Below, in pieces: positions 8,163 through 16,398 of a stretch of DNA of 56,429 bases. The notes below the pieces were generated by a model. The model saw only the letters and a list, made by a program, of their open reading frames with translations, did not search any database and was not told where the DNA came from. Made by a program: the position numbers and the translations under genes. Every line of letters starts with the position of its first letter. Position 1 is the stretch's first letter. Origin of the DNA: Plantactinospora alkalitolerans (lineage in GTDB: Bacteria; Actinomycetota; Actinomycetes; Mycobacteriales; Micromonosporaceae); contig NZ_JADPUN010000202.1 of assembly GCF_015690345.1 (NCBI RefSeq), forward strand, positions 1 to 56,429, written 5' to 3'.

Positions 8163-9491
8163 ATGAGTAGCCAGTCCGCGTCCGCCCACCCGAGCGCCAC
8201 CGACGACGTCGTCGAGCTGTGCCGGGACCTGCTCCGCATCGACACCAGCAACACCGGAGACACCGAGACCAGCGCCGGCGAGCGGGTGGCCGCGGAGTAC
8301 GTCGCGGAGAAGCTCGCCGAGGTGGGCGTCGAGGCACACGTCCGCGAGTCGGCACCGGGCCGGACCAACCTGGTCGCCCGGATCCCCGGCACCGACCCGA
8401 GCCGCGGCGCCCTGCTGGTGCACGGGCACCTGGACGTCGTACCCGCCGACGCCAGCGAATGGTCGGTGCACCCGTTCTCCGGGGAGATCTCCGACGGCTA
8501 CCTCTGGGGCCGGGGCGCCATCGACATGAAGGACTTCGACGCGATGGTGCTCGCGGTGGTCCGGAACTGGCAGCGCACCGGAGTACGCCCACCCCGCGAC
8601 CTGGTCCTCGCGTTCACCGCCGACGAGGAGGCCGGTGGCGAGTACGGTGCGCACTTCCTGGTCGACCGGCATCCCGATCTGCTGGACGGCTGCACCGAGG
8701 CGATCGGTGAGGTCGGCGGCTTCTCGTACTCGGTCAACTCCGATCTTCGGCTCTACCTGATCGAGACGGCGGAGAAGGGCCTCGAATGGCTGCGGCTGCA
8801 CGCCCGGGGCCGTCCCGGGCACGGGTCGATGGTGCACGACGACAACGCCGTCACCGCGCTCGCCGAGGCGGTCGCCCGGGTCGGCCGGCACCGGTTCCCG
8901 ATCGTGCTCACGCCGACCGTGCAGGCGTTCCTGGAAGAGGTTTCCGAGGCGATCGGCATCGAACTCGACCCGACCGATCCGGAGCTGGCGATCGCGAAGC
9001 TCGGTCCGATCGCCAATCTGATCGGCGCGACGGTCCGCAACACCGCCAACCCGACCCGGCTGGCCGCCGGCTACAAGGACAACGTGATCCCCAGCCGGGC
9101 CAGCGCCACCATCGACTGCCGGAGCCTGCCGGGCCAGGCCGAGATATTCCTGGAGCAGTTGCGGGAGGTGGTCGGGCCGGACATCGAGATCGAGCACATC
9201 CAGCGGCAGCCGGCGCTCGAGACCAGCTTCGACGGCGATCTCGTGAACGCGATGGGGGCGGCACTGCGGGCCGAGGATCCGGGCGCCCGCCCGGTGCCGT
9301 ACATGCTCTCCGGTGGCACCGACGCCAAGGCGTTCGCGAAGCTCGGCATCCGGTGCTTCGGCTTCGCGCCGTTGCGGCTGCCGGCCGATCTGAACTTCTC
9401 CGCGCTCTTCCACGGCATTGACGAGCGGGTGCCGGTCGACGGGCTACAGTTCGGCGTGCGGGTGCTCGACCGGTTTCTGCGCCAGAGCTGA
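8163..9491 (+). CDS. M20 family metallopeptidase (dipeptidase/ArgE-like)
   Basis: About 442 residues. Co-catalytic zinc motifs are present: HGHLDVVPA (H89, D91), RGAIDMKD (D121) and TADEEAGG (E155-E156), with an SGGTDAKAF segment and the C-terminal histidine region near LFHGIDER. The dimerisation domain (about 205-330) interrupts the catalytic domain as usual for M20. The enzyme is cytosolic and hydrolyses an amide bond of a peptide or N-acyl amino acid; the exact substrate is not readable. Starts at 8151 or 8163 are both possible (ATGAAGAAGCGCATGAG); the second was chosen because GAAG lies just before it. It opens divergently from the hemerythrin gene. Confidence 0.88.
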   Translation: MSSQSASAHPSATDDVVELCRDLLRIDTSNTGDTETSAGERVAAEYVAEKLAEVGVEAHVRESAPGRTNLVARIPGTDPSRGALLVHGHLDVVPADASEWSVHPFSGEISDGYLWGRGAIDMKDFDAMVLAVVRNWQRTGVRPPRDLVLAFTADEEAGGEYGAHFLVDRHPDLLDGCTEAIGEVGGFSYSVNSDLRLYLIETAEKGLEWLRLHARGRPGHGSMVHDDNAVTALAEAVARVGRHRFPIVLTPTVQAFLEEVSEAIGIELDPTDPELAIAKLGPIANLIGATVRNTANPTRLAAGYKDNVIPSRASATIDCRSLPGQAEIFLEQLREVVGPDIEIEHIQRQPALETSFDGDLVNAMGAALRAEDPGARPVPYMLSGGTDAKAFAKLGIRCFGFAPLRLPADLNFSALFHGIDERVPVDGLQFGVRVLDRFLRQS

Positions 9492-9622
9492 CCGCCTGTC
9501 CGGCTGGCACACACGCCCGGCACCCACCTACGATCCTGGGCGATCCATCCACTTCCGGTTCAACTACCTCCGGTCCACGCATTCCAACGTCCGGTCCACC
9601 CATGTCGGCCCGCGTCGGAGTC

Positions 9623-9647
9623 GACGACCGCCTGCGTGGCGGTCGTC
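9623..9647. terminator. 10-bp perfect hairpin between genes
   Basis: GACGACCGCC (9623-9632) and its complement (9638-9647) enclose TGCGT. It follows the M20 gene by 131 bp and precedes the next ATG by 43 bp. It may be a terminator for M20 or a structured leader of the next gene. Confidence 0.5.
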
Positions 9648-9689
9648 CGGCGGGCTGGTGAACATCGCACTGAAGGGAAAGGCCACACC

Positions 9690-10358
9690 ATGACCGACCA
9701 GCACGCCGAGCTGGACGTTGCCCTGGAACGGGTCATCGAGACCGCCCGGGCGCACCTTGCCGCGGTCCGGGCCGCCGAGGGCCGGATCGACGACGATGCC
9801 GTCTGGCAGGCGTACGTCGAGCTCAACAACGCGTCGTACGAATACGACGAGCAACTGCTCGACGCCTTCGGTGAGGTCACGCCGTGGGACGTGGAGGCGA
9901 TCGATCCGGAGGAGGCGGACGAGCGCTACGGGGTGGGCCTCGGCGGCGCCGACGGCACCGAGCCGGGCGACCCGCACCCGCTCGTGCTCTCCGTACGCCA
10001 CCGGCGTGACTACCGGGTGCCCAGCGTGGCCGCCCTGTTGCGGGTGGCTCAGGCGGCCCGCCGTGCCGGTGTGCCGGACGAGGAGGAGGCGCCGGCGGTC
10101 GAGGGTGTCGGCGAGGCGGTGCTGGAGCTGTTGCAGACCGGTGACGGGTCGCTCGGTGCGCTGGACATTCCCGAGCTGGAGCCCCTCGACGGTGTGGTCA
10201 TGGTCAGCGAGGTGACCGTTCCGCTCGATCTGGAGTCCTTCGACGACGAGGACAGCAGCGGGCCGTTCACGCCGGGCGCGGACGACCGGCTGGTCGGCCG
10301 GCTCGACGAGCACCCGTTCGTCTCGGACCTCGACGAGGAGCCCGAGCGGGCCCGGTAG
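9690..10358 (+). CDS. conserved hypothetical protein, 222 aa
   Basis: ATG 9690 (MTDQHAELDVALERVIETAR) begins a strongly acidic 222-residue protein without membrane segments. The ribosome site is GAAGGG with an A-rich spacer. Visible parts are an N-terminal helical segment with VELNNASYEYDEQL, a PWDVEAIDPEEAD stretch, a LSVRHRRDYRVPSVAALLRVAQ motif, and a low-complexity acidic tail (DDEDSSGPFTPGADD). The middle looks like a compact globular domain conserved among related actinomycetes, but no function is recognised. It converges with the DUF5703 gene across 37 bp with no clear terminator. Confidence 0.75.
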   Translation: MTDQHAELDVALERVIETARAHLAAVRAAEGRIDDDAVWQAYVELNNASYEYDEQLLDAFGEVTPWDVEAIDPEEADERYGVGLGGADGTEPGDPHPLVLSVRHRRDYRVPSVAALLRVAQAARRAGVPDEEEAPAVEGVGEAVLELLQTGDGSLGALDIPELEPLDGVVMVSEVTVPLDLESFDDEDSSGPFTPGADDRLVGRLDEHPFVSDLDEEPERAR

Positions 10359-10395
10359 CGCCGATCCGCCTGGCCGGGTGCGATCCGTCCAGGTG

Positions 10396-10587
10396 TCAGT
10401 AGGAGAGGCCCGGTTGCGACTGGTTGACGACGCGTCGCCGCAGCATCACCTGCCGCGTACCGTCGCGGAACAGTCGTACCCGGGCCAGCTCCCAGCCGGA
10501 GAATTCGGCCTGAATCGCCAGTTGCGCCATTGCGGTCGTCCTGTCGACATTGGGCGGCAACCGTAATGGCGCGTATTCGTAGTCCAT
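10396..10587 (-). CDS. DUF5703 family small protein
   Basis: 63 residues from ATG 10587: MDYEYAPLRLPPNVDR, then AIQAEFSGWELARVRLF and RQVMLRRR. This compact beta-alpha pattern is typical of the DUF5703 family of small basic actinobacterial proteins. The function is unknown; the basic C-terminus could bind nucleic acid, which is only a guess. It lies downstream of the aldo/keto reductase on the same strand with 146 bp between them. GAGGA lies 2 nt before the start, which is unusually close. Confidence 0.75.
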   Translation of the reverse strand: MDYEYAPLRLPPNVDRTTAMAQLAIQAEFSGWELARVRLFRDGTRQVMLRRRVVNQSQPGLSY

Positions 10588-10733
10588 GTCCTCTATCCTG
10601 CCCACGCCGGCTGGGAGACACCAGTCCTTCACCGGGGTGAGCTGGGCCGGGCGCGGGAGGCTGCCACGCCCGGGGGCGCCTCGCCCCATTTGAGGTGACT
10701 GTCCGGTTTCTGGTTGGCTGTGGTGCTCCGGGG

Positions 10734-11705
10734 TTAGCTGTCGCGTTCCGGATAGCCGACGGGCACCGCCGAGACGTCGTCGAGAGCGCGGGCGATCTCG
10801 TCCGGCAACGTCATCCGCTCCACCTGGAGCGCACCGAGCAGCTGGCCGACCGTCCGGGCACCCAGGATCGGGGCGACGACCCCGGGCCGGTCCCGAACCC
10901 AGGCGAGGGCGACCTCCAACGGCGACACGCCCAGCCCACCCGCCGCGGTCGCCACCGCCTCCACGATGCTGGAGCAGCGCGGCTCCAGGTAGCTGGCCAC
11001 GAAGCGCTCGAAGTGCGCCGAGGCGGCCCGCGAGTCGGCCGGGCGGCCGTGCCGGTACTTCCCGGTCAGCACCCCGCGACCCAGCGGCGACCAGGGCAGC
11101 ACGCCGAGACCCAGGCTCTCGCAGGCCGGCAGCACCTCCCGCTCGATGCCCCGTTCGAGGAGTGAGTACTCGACCTGGGCCGCCACCACCGGAGCGCGTC
11201 CCGGAAAGGCCGCCTGCCAGGTCGCGGCCTGCGCGGTCTGCCAGCCGGAGAAGTTGGAGACCCCGACGTAGCGGACCCGGCCGCTGGCCACCGCGTGATC
11301 CAGTGCGGCCAACGTCTCCTCCAGCGGGGTGGCCGGGTCGTACCCGTGCACCTGCCACAGGTCCACGTGATCGGTGCCCAGCCGGCGCAGCGACGCGTCG
11401 AGGGTGCGCAGCAGATGGCCCCGGGAGCCGTCCCGGCGGCGGGCGGAGCCCGGCCGGAGCCCGGCCTTGGTGGCGAGCAGCAGGTCGTCCCGGGGCACCA
11501 GGGTGCCCAGCAGGGAGCCGATCACCGCCTCCGCGTCGCCGTCGCCGTACACGTCGGCCGTGTCGACGAGGTTGCCCCCGGCGTCCAGATAACTCTTCAG
11601 CTGGGCGGCAGCGTCATCCGCATCGGTGTCCCGACCCCAGGTCATGGTGCCGAGCGCGAGCCGGGAAACCGCCAGCCCGCTTCGGCCGAGCGGTCGCTGT
11701 TGCAT
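10734..11705 (-). CDS. aldo/keto reductase
   Basis: 323 residues with a complete (beta/alpha)8 AKR sequence: LGRSGLAVSRLALGTMTWG, the catalytic D-Y pair in NLVDTADVYGDG, the catalytic lysine region LLLATKAGL, the histidine in DLWQVHGYD, VGVSNFSGWQ, and WSPLGRGVLTGKY. It should use NADPH to reduce an aldehyde or ketone; the substrate is unknown. This is the AKR subgroup often called voltage-gated K+ channel beta-like or PdxI-like. ATG 11705 has TAAAGT 6 nt upstream and no ribosome site, fitting a leaderless message. It is divergent from the LLM oxidoreductase. Confidence 0.9.
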   Translation of the reverse strand: MQQRPLGRSGLAVSRLALGTMTWGRDTDADDAAAQLKSYLDAGGNLVDTADVYGDGDAEAVIGSLLGTLVPRDDLLLATKAGLRPGSARRRDGSRGHLLRTLDASLRRLGTDHVDLWQVHGYDPATPLEETLAALDHAVASGRVRYVGVSNFSGWQTAQAATWQAAFPGRAPVVAAQVEYSLLERGIEREVLPACESLGLGVLPWSPLGRGVLTGKYRHGRPADSRAASAHFERFVASYLEPRCSSIVEAVATAAGGLGVSPLEVALAWVRDRPGVVAPILGARTVGQLLGALQVERMTLPDEIARALDDVSAVPVGYPERDS

Positions 11706-11711
11706 GGTTGA

Positions 11712-11717
11712 ACTTTA
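11712..11717 (-). promoter_or_regulatory. -10 box, leaderless AKR start
   Basis: TAAAGT on the reverse strand ends 6 nt before ATG 11705, in an AT-rich island. Confidence 0.45.
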
Positions 11718-11965
11718 TTCAGAACATCGCCTCGCCGATATCCTCGCTCCCGTCATCGCCGTTCGCGTCGCGGGGGACAAAGCCGACGTCCGGGCACGGC
11801 TCCGGCACTGACCGGCAGGTACCGGGCAACTGACGGGCAGGTGGCGGGCGCCCGGGCGGCCCGGAACGAGGAGTGCCGGCGCGTTGGGCCCACCGGTCGT
11901 CGGCTGCCGGAGGAGCATTGCGTACCCTGATGCGACTTGCCGCATGGACGGGGGGAGAGGGACCA

Positions 11966-13018
11966 GTGCGACTCGGGCTCAGCCTCGGATATCAGACGGC
12001 GTGGAGCACCCCCGCCGACCACCTGGCCCTGGCCCGCGAGGCGGACCGGCTCGGTTACTCCGTGGTCTGGGCCGCGGAGGCGTACGGCTCGGACTCGCCC
12101 AGCATGCTCGCCTGGCTGGCCGGACAGACCGAGCGGATCGACCTCGGTGCCGGGGTCATGCAGATCCCGGCGCGTAGCCCGGCGACCACGGCCATGACGG
12201 CGGCCACCATCGACGCGGTCTCCGGCGGCCGGTTCCGGCTCGGCCTCGGCGTCTCCGGGCCACAGGTCTCCGAGGGCTGGCACGGCGTGCGGTTCGCCAA
12301 GCCGTTGGCGCGGACCCGGGAGTACGTCGACATCGTCCGGCTGGCGCTGGCCCGGAAGCCGGTCGAGTACGACGGCGCGCACTACCGGCTGCCCCTGCCG
12401 GACGGTCCGGGCAAGGCGCTCCGGCTCGGCTTCCATCCGCCGCGCGAGCAGGTTCCGATCTACCTCGCGGCGGTCGGGCCGAAGAACCTGGAACTCGCCG
12501 GTGAGATCGCCGACGGCTGGCTGGGGGTGTTCTACGCGCCGGAGTTCGCGGCCGAGCAGCTCGCCGCGGTCGCCGCCGGACGGGCCCGCGCGGGGCGGGA
12601 ACTCGCCGGGTTCGACGTGGTGCCCACCGTGCCGGTGGTGGTCGGCGACGACGTCGCCAACTGTGCCGAACTGGTCCGCTGGTACGCCGCGCTCTATGTC
12701 GGCGGGATGGGCAGCCGGGAGCAGAACTTCTACAACCAGCTCGCCACCCGGATGGGATACGGTGACGCCGCCCGGGAGGTGCAGGAGCTCTACCTGGCGA
12801 AGCGGCAGCGGGACGCCGCGGCGGCGGTGCCGCTGGAGTTCATCGACCGCACGTCCCTGCTCGGCCCGAAGGAGCGGATCGCCGCGCGGATGGCCGAGTA
12901 CGCCGCCGCCGGTGTGACCACGCTCTCGGTGAGCCTCTTCGTCGCCGACGCGGACAGCGGCATCGAGACCCTGCGTACCTGCGCCGAGGCGCTGGATCTT
13001 GCCGGAGTCGGGGAGTGA
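11966..13018 (+). CDS. LLM class F420-dependent oxidoreductase
   Basis: 350 residues. The opening [13 protein letters not shown], then [39 protein letters not shown], and [21 protein letters not shown] are the luciferase-like monooxygenase TIM barrel in its F420-dependent branch (Rv3520c-like). It probably transfers hydride between reduced F420 and an unknown substrate. GTG 11966 was chosen because GGGGGGAGAGGG lies just upstream and the family begins at RLGLSLG; an upstream frame to 11873 is not conserved-looking. uppP follows 64 bp downstream on the same strand and may share the transcript. Confidence 0.9.
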   Translation: MRLGLSLGYQTAWSTPADHLALAREADRLGYSVVWAAEAYGSDSPSMLAWLAGQTERIDLGAGVMQIPARSPATTAMTAATIDAVSGGRFRLGLGVSGPQVSEGWHGVRFAKPLARTREYVDIVRLALARKPVEYDGAHYRLPLPDGPGKALRLGFHPPREQVPIYLAAVGPKNLELAGEIADGWLGVFYAPEFAAEQLAAVAAGRARAGRELAGFDVVPTVPVVVGDDVANCAELVRWYAALYVGGMGSREQNFYNQLATRMGYGDAAREVQELYLAKRQRDAAAAVPLEFIDRTSLLGPKERIAARMAEYAAAGVTTLSVSLFVADADSGIETLRTCAEALDLAGVGE

Positions 13019-13082
13019 GCGGGCGGGAGGTCCGGGCGGCGGACTGCTGGCGGCGGAACGCGGCGACGAGCGGGGTGCGTGG

Positions 13083-13916
13083 GTGAGCTGGATCGAGGCA
13101 ATCGTCCTGGGCATCGTCCAGGGCCTCACCGAGTTCCTGCCGGTGAGTTCGTCGGGGCATCTGCGGATCACCTCGGCGATCTTCTTCGACCAGGACGCCG
13201 GGGCGTCGTTCACCGCCGTCACCCAGCTCGGCACCGAGTCCGCCGTGCTGCTGTACTTCGCCAAGGACATCTGGCGGATCACCCGGGTCTGGGTGATCGG
13301 GATCTGGGACTCCTCGGTCCGGTCGAGCCTGGACTACCGGATGGGCTGGTACGTCATCATCGGCTCGATTCCGATCGGGTTGTTCGGCTTCCTGTTCAAG
13401 GACCAGATCCGTACGGCGGCGCGGAACCTGTGGCTGGTCGCGACCACGCTCATCGTCTTCGCCTTCGTGCTGGCCTTCGCCGAGTACTGGGGCCGGCAGA
13501 CCCGACGGCTCGAGAACTTCACCCTCCGGGACGGCATCGTGATGGGCTTCGCCCAGGCGATGGCCCTGATTCCCGGAGTCTCCCGGTCCGGCGGCACGCT
13601 TACCGCCGGGCTGTTCCTCAACCTGACCCGCGAAGCGGCGGCCCGCTACTCGTTCCTGCTGGCCATTCCGGCGGTGGTGATGTCCGGGGTGTTCAGCATC
13701 CCGGACGTCTTCGACACCAGTGGCGGCGGCTCGATCCCGTCCGGGGCACAGATGATCGTCGCCACGGTGATCGCCTTCGCGGTCGGCTACGCCGCCATCG
13801 CCTGGCTGCTGCGCTATGTCGCTCATCACACCCTCTACGTGTTCGTGCTCTACCGGGTCGCGCTCGGCAGCCTCGTCCTGGCGCTGCTGCTGACCGGCAC
13901 CATCTCGGCGACCTGA
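13083..13916 (+). CDS. uppP: undecaprenyl-diphosphatase
   Basis: 277 residues with about eight membrane helices. Both signature motifs are visible: [11 protein letters not shown] near residue 18 and PGVSRSGGT near residue 164, which form the phosphatase site of the BacA/UppP family. The enzyme removes a phosphate from undecaprenyl diphosphate to recycle the lipid carrier for peptidoglycan and other wall polymers. Overproduction gives bacitracin tolerance in other bacteria. GTG 13083 ([15 protein letters not shown]) was chosen by homology. The gene sits between the LLM oxidoreductase and the histidine phosphatase. Confidence 0.95.
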   Translation: MSWIEAIVLGIVQGLTEFLPVSSSGHLRITSAIFFDQDAGASFTAVTQLGTESAVLLYFAKDIWRITRVWVIGIWDSSVRSSLDYRMGWYVIIGSIPIGLFGFLFKDQIRTAARNLWLVATTLIVFAFVLAFAEYWGRQTRRLENFTLRDGIVMGFAQAMALIPGVSRSGGTLTAGLFLNLTREAAARYSFLLAIPAVVMSGVFSIPDVFDTSGGGSIPSGAQMIVATVIAFAVGYAAIAWLLRYVAHHTLYVFVLYRVALGSLVLALLLTGTISAT

Positions 13917-13969
13917 CGACCCGCCTGCCTGGTCGGCGAGGGTGTCGGCGGGGCGGCCGGGCCGGGCCG

Positions 13970-13975
13970 TAGGGT
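13970..13975 (+). promoter_or_regulatory. -10 box, leaderless phosphatase start
   Basis: TAGGGT lies 8 nt before GTG 13984; no ribosome site intervenes. Confidence 0.5.
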
Positions 13976-13983
13976 GGGAAAGC

Positions 13984-14730
13984 GTGGCAACCCTTCTCCT
14001 CCTCCGGCACGGCCGGACCACGGCGAACGCGAACGGCGGCCTGGCCGGTCGGCAACCGGTGGAACTCGACGACACCGGCCGGAGCCAGGCGGCGGCGGTG
14101 GGGACGCGACTGCGCGCGATCCCGCTGGCGGCGGTGGTCACCAGCCCGCTGATCCGGTGTCGCCAGACGCTGGAGCTGGCGCTGCCGGACGCCGCCCCGG
14201 TGGTCGAGGACGGGCTGGTCGAGTGCGACTACGGCGCCTGGCAGGGGCAGCCGCTGAAGAAGCTGGCCAAGGATCCACTGTGGCAGGTCGTACAGCAGCA
14301 TCCGAGCGCCGCCGTCTTCCCCGACGGGGAGACGATGGCCGGGATGGCAGCCCGGGCGGTCGAGGCGGTACGTCGCTGGGACGCCCGGGTCACCGCCGAG
14401 CACGGGCCGGAGGCGATCTGGCTGGCCTGCAGCCACGGCGACGTGATCAAGGCCATCGTCGCGGACGCGATGGGCATGCACCTGGATCTCTTCCAGCGGA
14501 TCGTCGCCGACCCGGGCTCGGTCACCGGGATCCGGTACACCCCGGTGCGGCCGTTCGTCCTGCGACTCAACGACACCGGGGGTGACCTGACCGGTCTGGT
14601 GGTGCCGCGCCGGGGCCGGCGGCGGCGTTCGCGGGCGGCCGAGTCGGATGCCCCGGTCGGTGGTGGGGCGGGCGCAGCCGGCACGGGCCCGGGATCGGAC
14701 GTGCCGGTCGCCGCCGACGGACGGAAATGA
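13984..14730 (+). CDS. histidine phosphatase, MSMEG_4193-type
   Basis: 248 residues. LLLLRHGRTTANANG carries the RHG phosphohistidine motif; ECDYGAWQG and the second catalytic histidine in CSHGDVIKAIVAD complete a phosphoglycerate-mutase/histidine-phosphatase domain (1-205). A basic, then Gly/Ala-rich tail follows. The family is known as the MSMEG_4193 group, which is conserved in actinobacteria next to DUF3090 and SCO1664-like genes, as here. The trio's substrate is unknown. GTG 13984 has TAGGGT 8 nt upstream and no ribosome site, so translation is probably leaderless. Its stop overlaps a short bridging frame. Confidence 0.88.
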   Translation: MATLLLLRHGRTTANANGGLAGRQPVELDDTGRSQAAAVGTRLRAIPLAAVVTSPLIRCRQTLELALPDAAPVVEDGLVECDYGAWQGQPLKKLAKDPLWQVVQQHPSAAVFPDGETMAGMAARAVEAVRRWDARVTAEHGPEAIWLACSHGDVIKAIVADAMGMHLDLFQRIVADPGSVTGIRYTPVRPFVLRLNDTGGDLTGLVVPRRGRRRRSRAAESDAPVGGGAGAAGTGPGSDVPVAADGRK

Positions 14731-14876
14731 TGATCGTTTCACCGCCCGGGCCGGGCCCCTCACCCCGGTCCGGCGTGCCGGAGGAGGCCCTGAGCTGGGT
14801 CCGGCCGGGGCCTACGGTGATTCGGGTCGGTGGGCTGCACGGTGTGGTATCCGGCCGGATAGGGTCGTGGGTATGA
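14727..14876 (+). CDS. possible 49-codon bridging ORF
   Basis: ATGATG at 14727 overlaps the phosphatase TGA (ATGA). The frame runs to a TGA at 14874-14876 that overlaps the DUF3090 ATG (ATGA). The predicted product starts MMIVSPPGPGPSPRSG and ends VVSGRIGSWV and is not recognised. The double overlap could be a translational relay or chance in a GC-rich gap. Confidence 0.25.
   Translation: MMIVSPPGPGPSPRSGVPEEALSWVRPGPTVIRVGGLHGVVSGRIGSWV
14860..14865 (+). promoter_or_regulatory. -10 box, leaderless DUF3090 start
   Basis: TAGGGT lies 7 nt before ATG 14873. It is the same hexamer as before the phosphatase gene. Confidence 0.5.
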
Positions 14877-15451
14877 CCCACCAGGTGCACGCATTCGAGC
14901 CGCCGGAGCGGTTCGTCGCCGGGACCGTGGGTCCGCCCGGTGAGCGGACATTCTTCCTGCAGGCCCGGGGCGGTGGCCGGCTGGTCAGTGTCGCCCTGGA
15001 GAAGGTCCAGGTCTCGCTGCTGGCGGAGAAGCTGGAGGAGCTGCTGACCGAGGCGCACCGCCGGTTCGGCGTCGAACTGCCCGAGGCTCCGGTCGCGGTC
15101 ACCTCGGACAACGAGCCGCTGGACACCCCGGTCGACGAGGAATTCCGGGTGGGCACCCTCGGCCTGGCCTTCGACGTCGACACGGCGACCGTGGTGATCG
15201 AGGCGATCGCCGCCGGCGAGGCGGAGGCGGAGGTCGAACTCGGTGCCGGTGAGGACGACGTCGACGAGGACGAGGAGCCGGACGACGACCTCGATCGGCT
15301 GCGGGTCCGGTTGACCCCCCAGGCGGCCCGCGAGTTCATCGACCGGGCCCGTCGGGTGGTGGCGGCCGGTCGACCGCCGTGCCCGCTCTGTGGCCAGCCG
15401 CTCGACCCCGCCGGACACCTCTGTCCCCGTCACAACGGCTACCACCGGTGA
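14873..15451 (+). CDS. DUF3090 family protein
   Basis: 192 residues. MTHQVHAFEPPERFVAG, GPPGERTFFLQARG and VSVALEKVQVSLLAEKL are family hallmarks. An acidic low-complexity stretch (about 120-140, DDVDEDEEPDDD) precedes a C-terminal CPLCGQPL...CPRHNG block that looks like a small zinc-binding knuckle. No catalytic role is established. It is the middle gene of the conserved phosphatase-DUF3090-SCO1664 trio, upstream of mshC. ATG 14873 sits 7 nt after TAGGGT without a ribosome site, so it probably has its own leaderless promoter. Confidence 0.9.
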   Translation: MTHQVHAFEPPERFVAGTVGPPGERTFFLQARGGGRLVSVALEKVQVSLLAEKLEELLTEAHRRFGVELPEAPVAVTSDNEPLDTPVDEEFRVGTLGLAFDVDTATVVIEAIAAGEAEAEVELGAGEDDVDEDEEPDDDLDRLRVRLTPQAAREFIDRARRVVAAGRPPCPLCGQPLDPAGHLCPRHNGYHR

Positions 15452-15482
15452 TGGTTCCCGCCTCCGGGCCGGGACCGTCCCG

Positions 15483-16301
15483 GTGACCTCGGCCGACCTG
15501 CGACCCGTGCTGGACGAAAGCGACGCCCTCCGCCTCCTGCTCGGTGGCGAGTTCGAGCTGGAGGGGCGACTGGTCGACGCCTCCAACACCACGCTGCGGG
15601 GGTTCCTGACCCTGGACGGGGTGACGGTCCGCTGCGTCTACAAACCGGTACGGGGGGAACGGCCGCTCTGGGACTTCCCGGACGGCACTCTGGCCGGTCG
15701 GGAGGTCGGCGCGTACCTCGTGTCCCGGGCCACCGGCTGGGACCTCATTCCGCCGACCGTGCTCCGGGACGGTCCGCTGGGCCCCGGCGCGTGCCAGCTC
15801 TGGATCGACGAGCCGGAGGAGACCGAGCCACTGGTCGGATTCGTGCCGGCCGGAAGCCTGCCGGACCGCTGGCTCCGGATCGCGGCGGCCCAGGACGACG
15901 ACGGCACGCCGTACGCCCTCGCGCACTCCGACGACCCCCGGCTGGCCCGGCTGGCCGTGCTCGACGCTGTGATCAACAATGCCGATCGCAAGGGTGGACA
16001 CGTGCTCGTCGGGCCGGACGACCGGATCTACGGTGTCGACCACGGCGTCTGCTTCCACGTCGAGGACAAGCTTCGGACCGTGCTCTGGGGCTGGTCGCGG
16101 CGGATCCTGCCACCGGACGCGCTGGAGATGCTGGAAGGGCTGGCCGAAGCGCTCACCGGCCCGCTCGGCGCGGACCTGGCCGACCACCTGACCCGGTCCG
16201 AGGTCGGTGCCGTGCGGAGTCGGGTCGCGCGGTTGCTGGCGACGACCAGCTTTCCGGAGCCGTCCGAGGAATGGCCGCCGATTCCCTGGCCGCCGATCTG
16301 A
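15483..16301 (+). CDS. SCO1664-family protein (PI3/4-kinase-like fold)
   Basis: About 272 residues. Motifs: EGRLVDASNTTLRGFL, VYKPVRGERPLWDFPDGTLAGREV, a catalytic-loop-like VINNADRKGGHVL, and YGVDHGVCFH, resembling the DxxxxN...D(H)G arrangement of phosphatidylinositol kinase-like proteins. The family is a conserved actinobacterial partner of DUF3090 and the MSMEG_4193-type phosphatase. A kinase paired with a phosphatase is suggestive, but no substrate is known. The start is uncertain: GTG 15483 begins just before the conserved region, whereas GTG 15390 would overlap DUF3090 by 62 bp. Confidence 0.82.
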   Translation: MTSADLRPVLDESDALRLLLGGEFELEGRLVDASNTTLRGFLTLDGVTVRCVYKPVRGERPLWDFPDGTLAGREVGAYLVSRATGWDLIPPTVLRDGPLGPGACQLWIDEPEETEPLVGFVPAGSLPDRWLRIAAAQDDDGTPYALAHSDDPRLARLAVLDAVINNADRKGGHVLVGPDDRIYGVDHGVCFHVEDKLRTVLWGWSRRILPPDALEMLEGLAEALTGPLGADLADHLTRSEVGAVRSRVARLLATTSFPEPSEEWPPIPWPPI

Positions 16302-16338
16302 GGCTCGACGCTTTCCGGCCGGGGGTGTGGTGTCGGTC

Positions 16339-16369
16339 TGATCACCTCGTCCGCCGGCCCCGGTGATCA
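16339..16369. promoter_or_regulatory. TGATCACC/GGTGATCA inverted repeat before mshC
   Basis: Perfect 8-bp arms (16339-16346 and 16362-16369) with a 15-nt spacer. The downstream arm covers the expected -35 region of the mshC promoter (TAGGCT at 16386). It could be an operator or a terminator of the preceding gene. Confidence 0.45.
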
Positions 16370-16385
16370 ACGCCGTTCGGCTGGC

Positions 16386-16391
16386 TAGGCT
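16386..16391 (+). promoter_or_regulatory. -10 box, leaderless mshC start
   Basis: TAGGCT lies 7 nt before ATG 16399. This spacing also decides the start against an upstream alternative at 16363. Confidence 0.5.
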
Positions 16392-16398
16392 GGTGACC

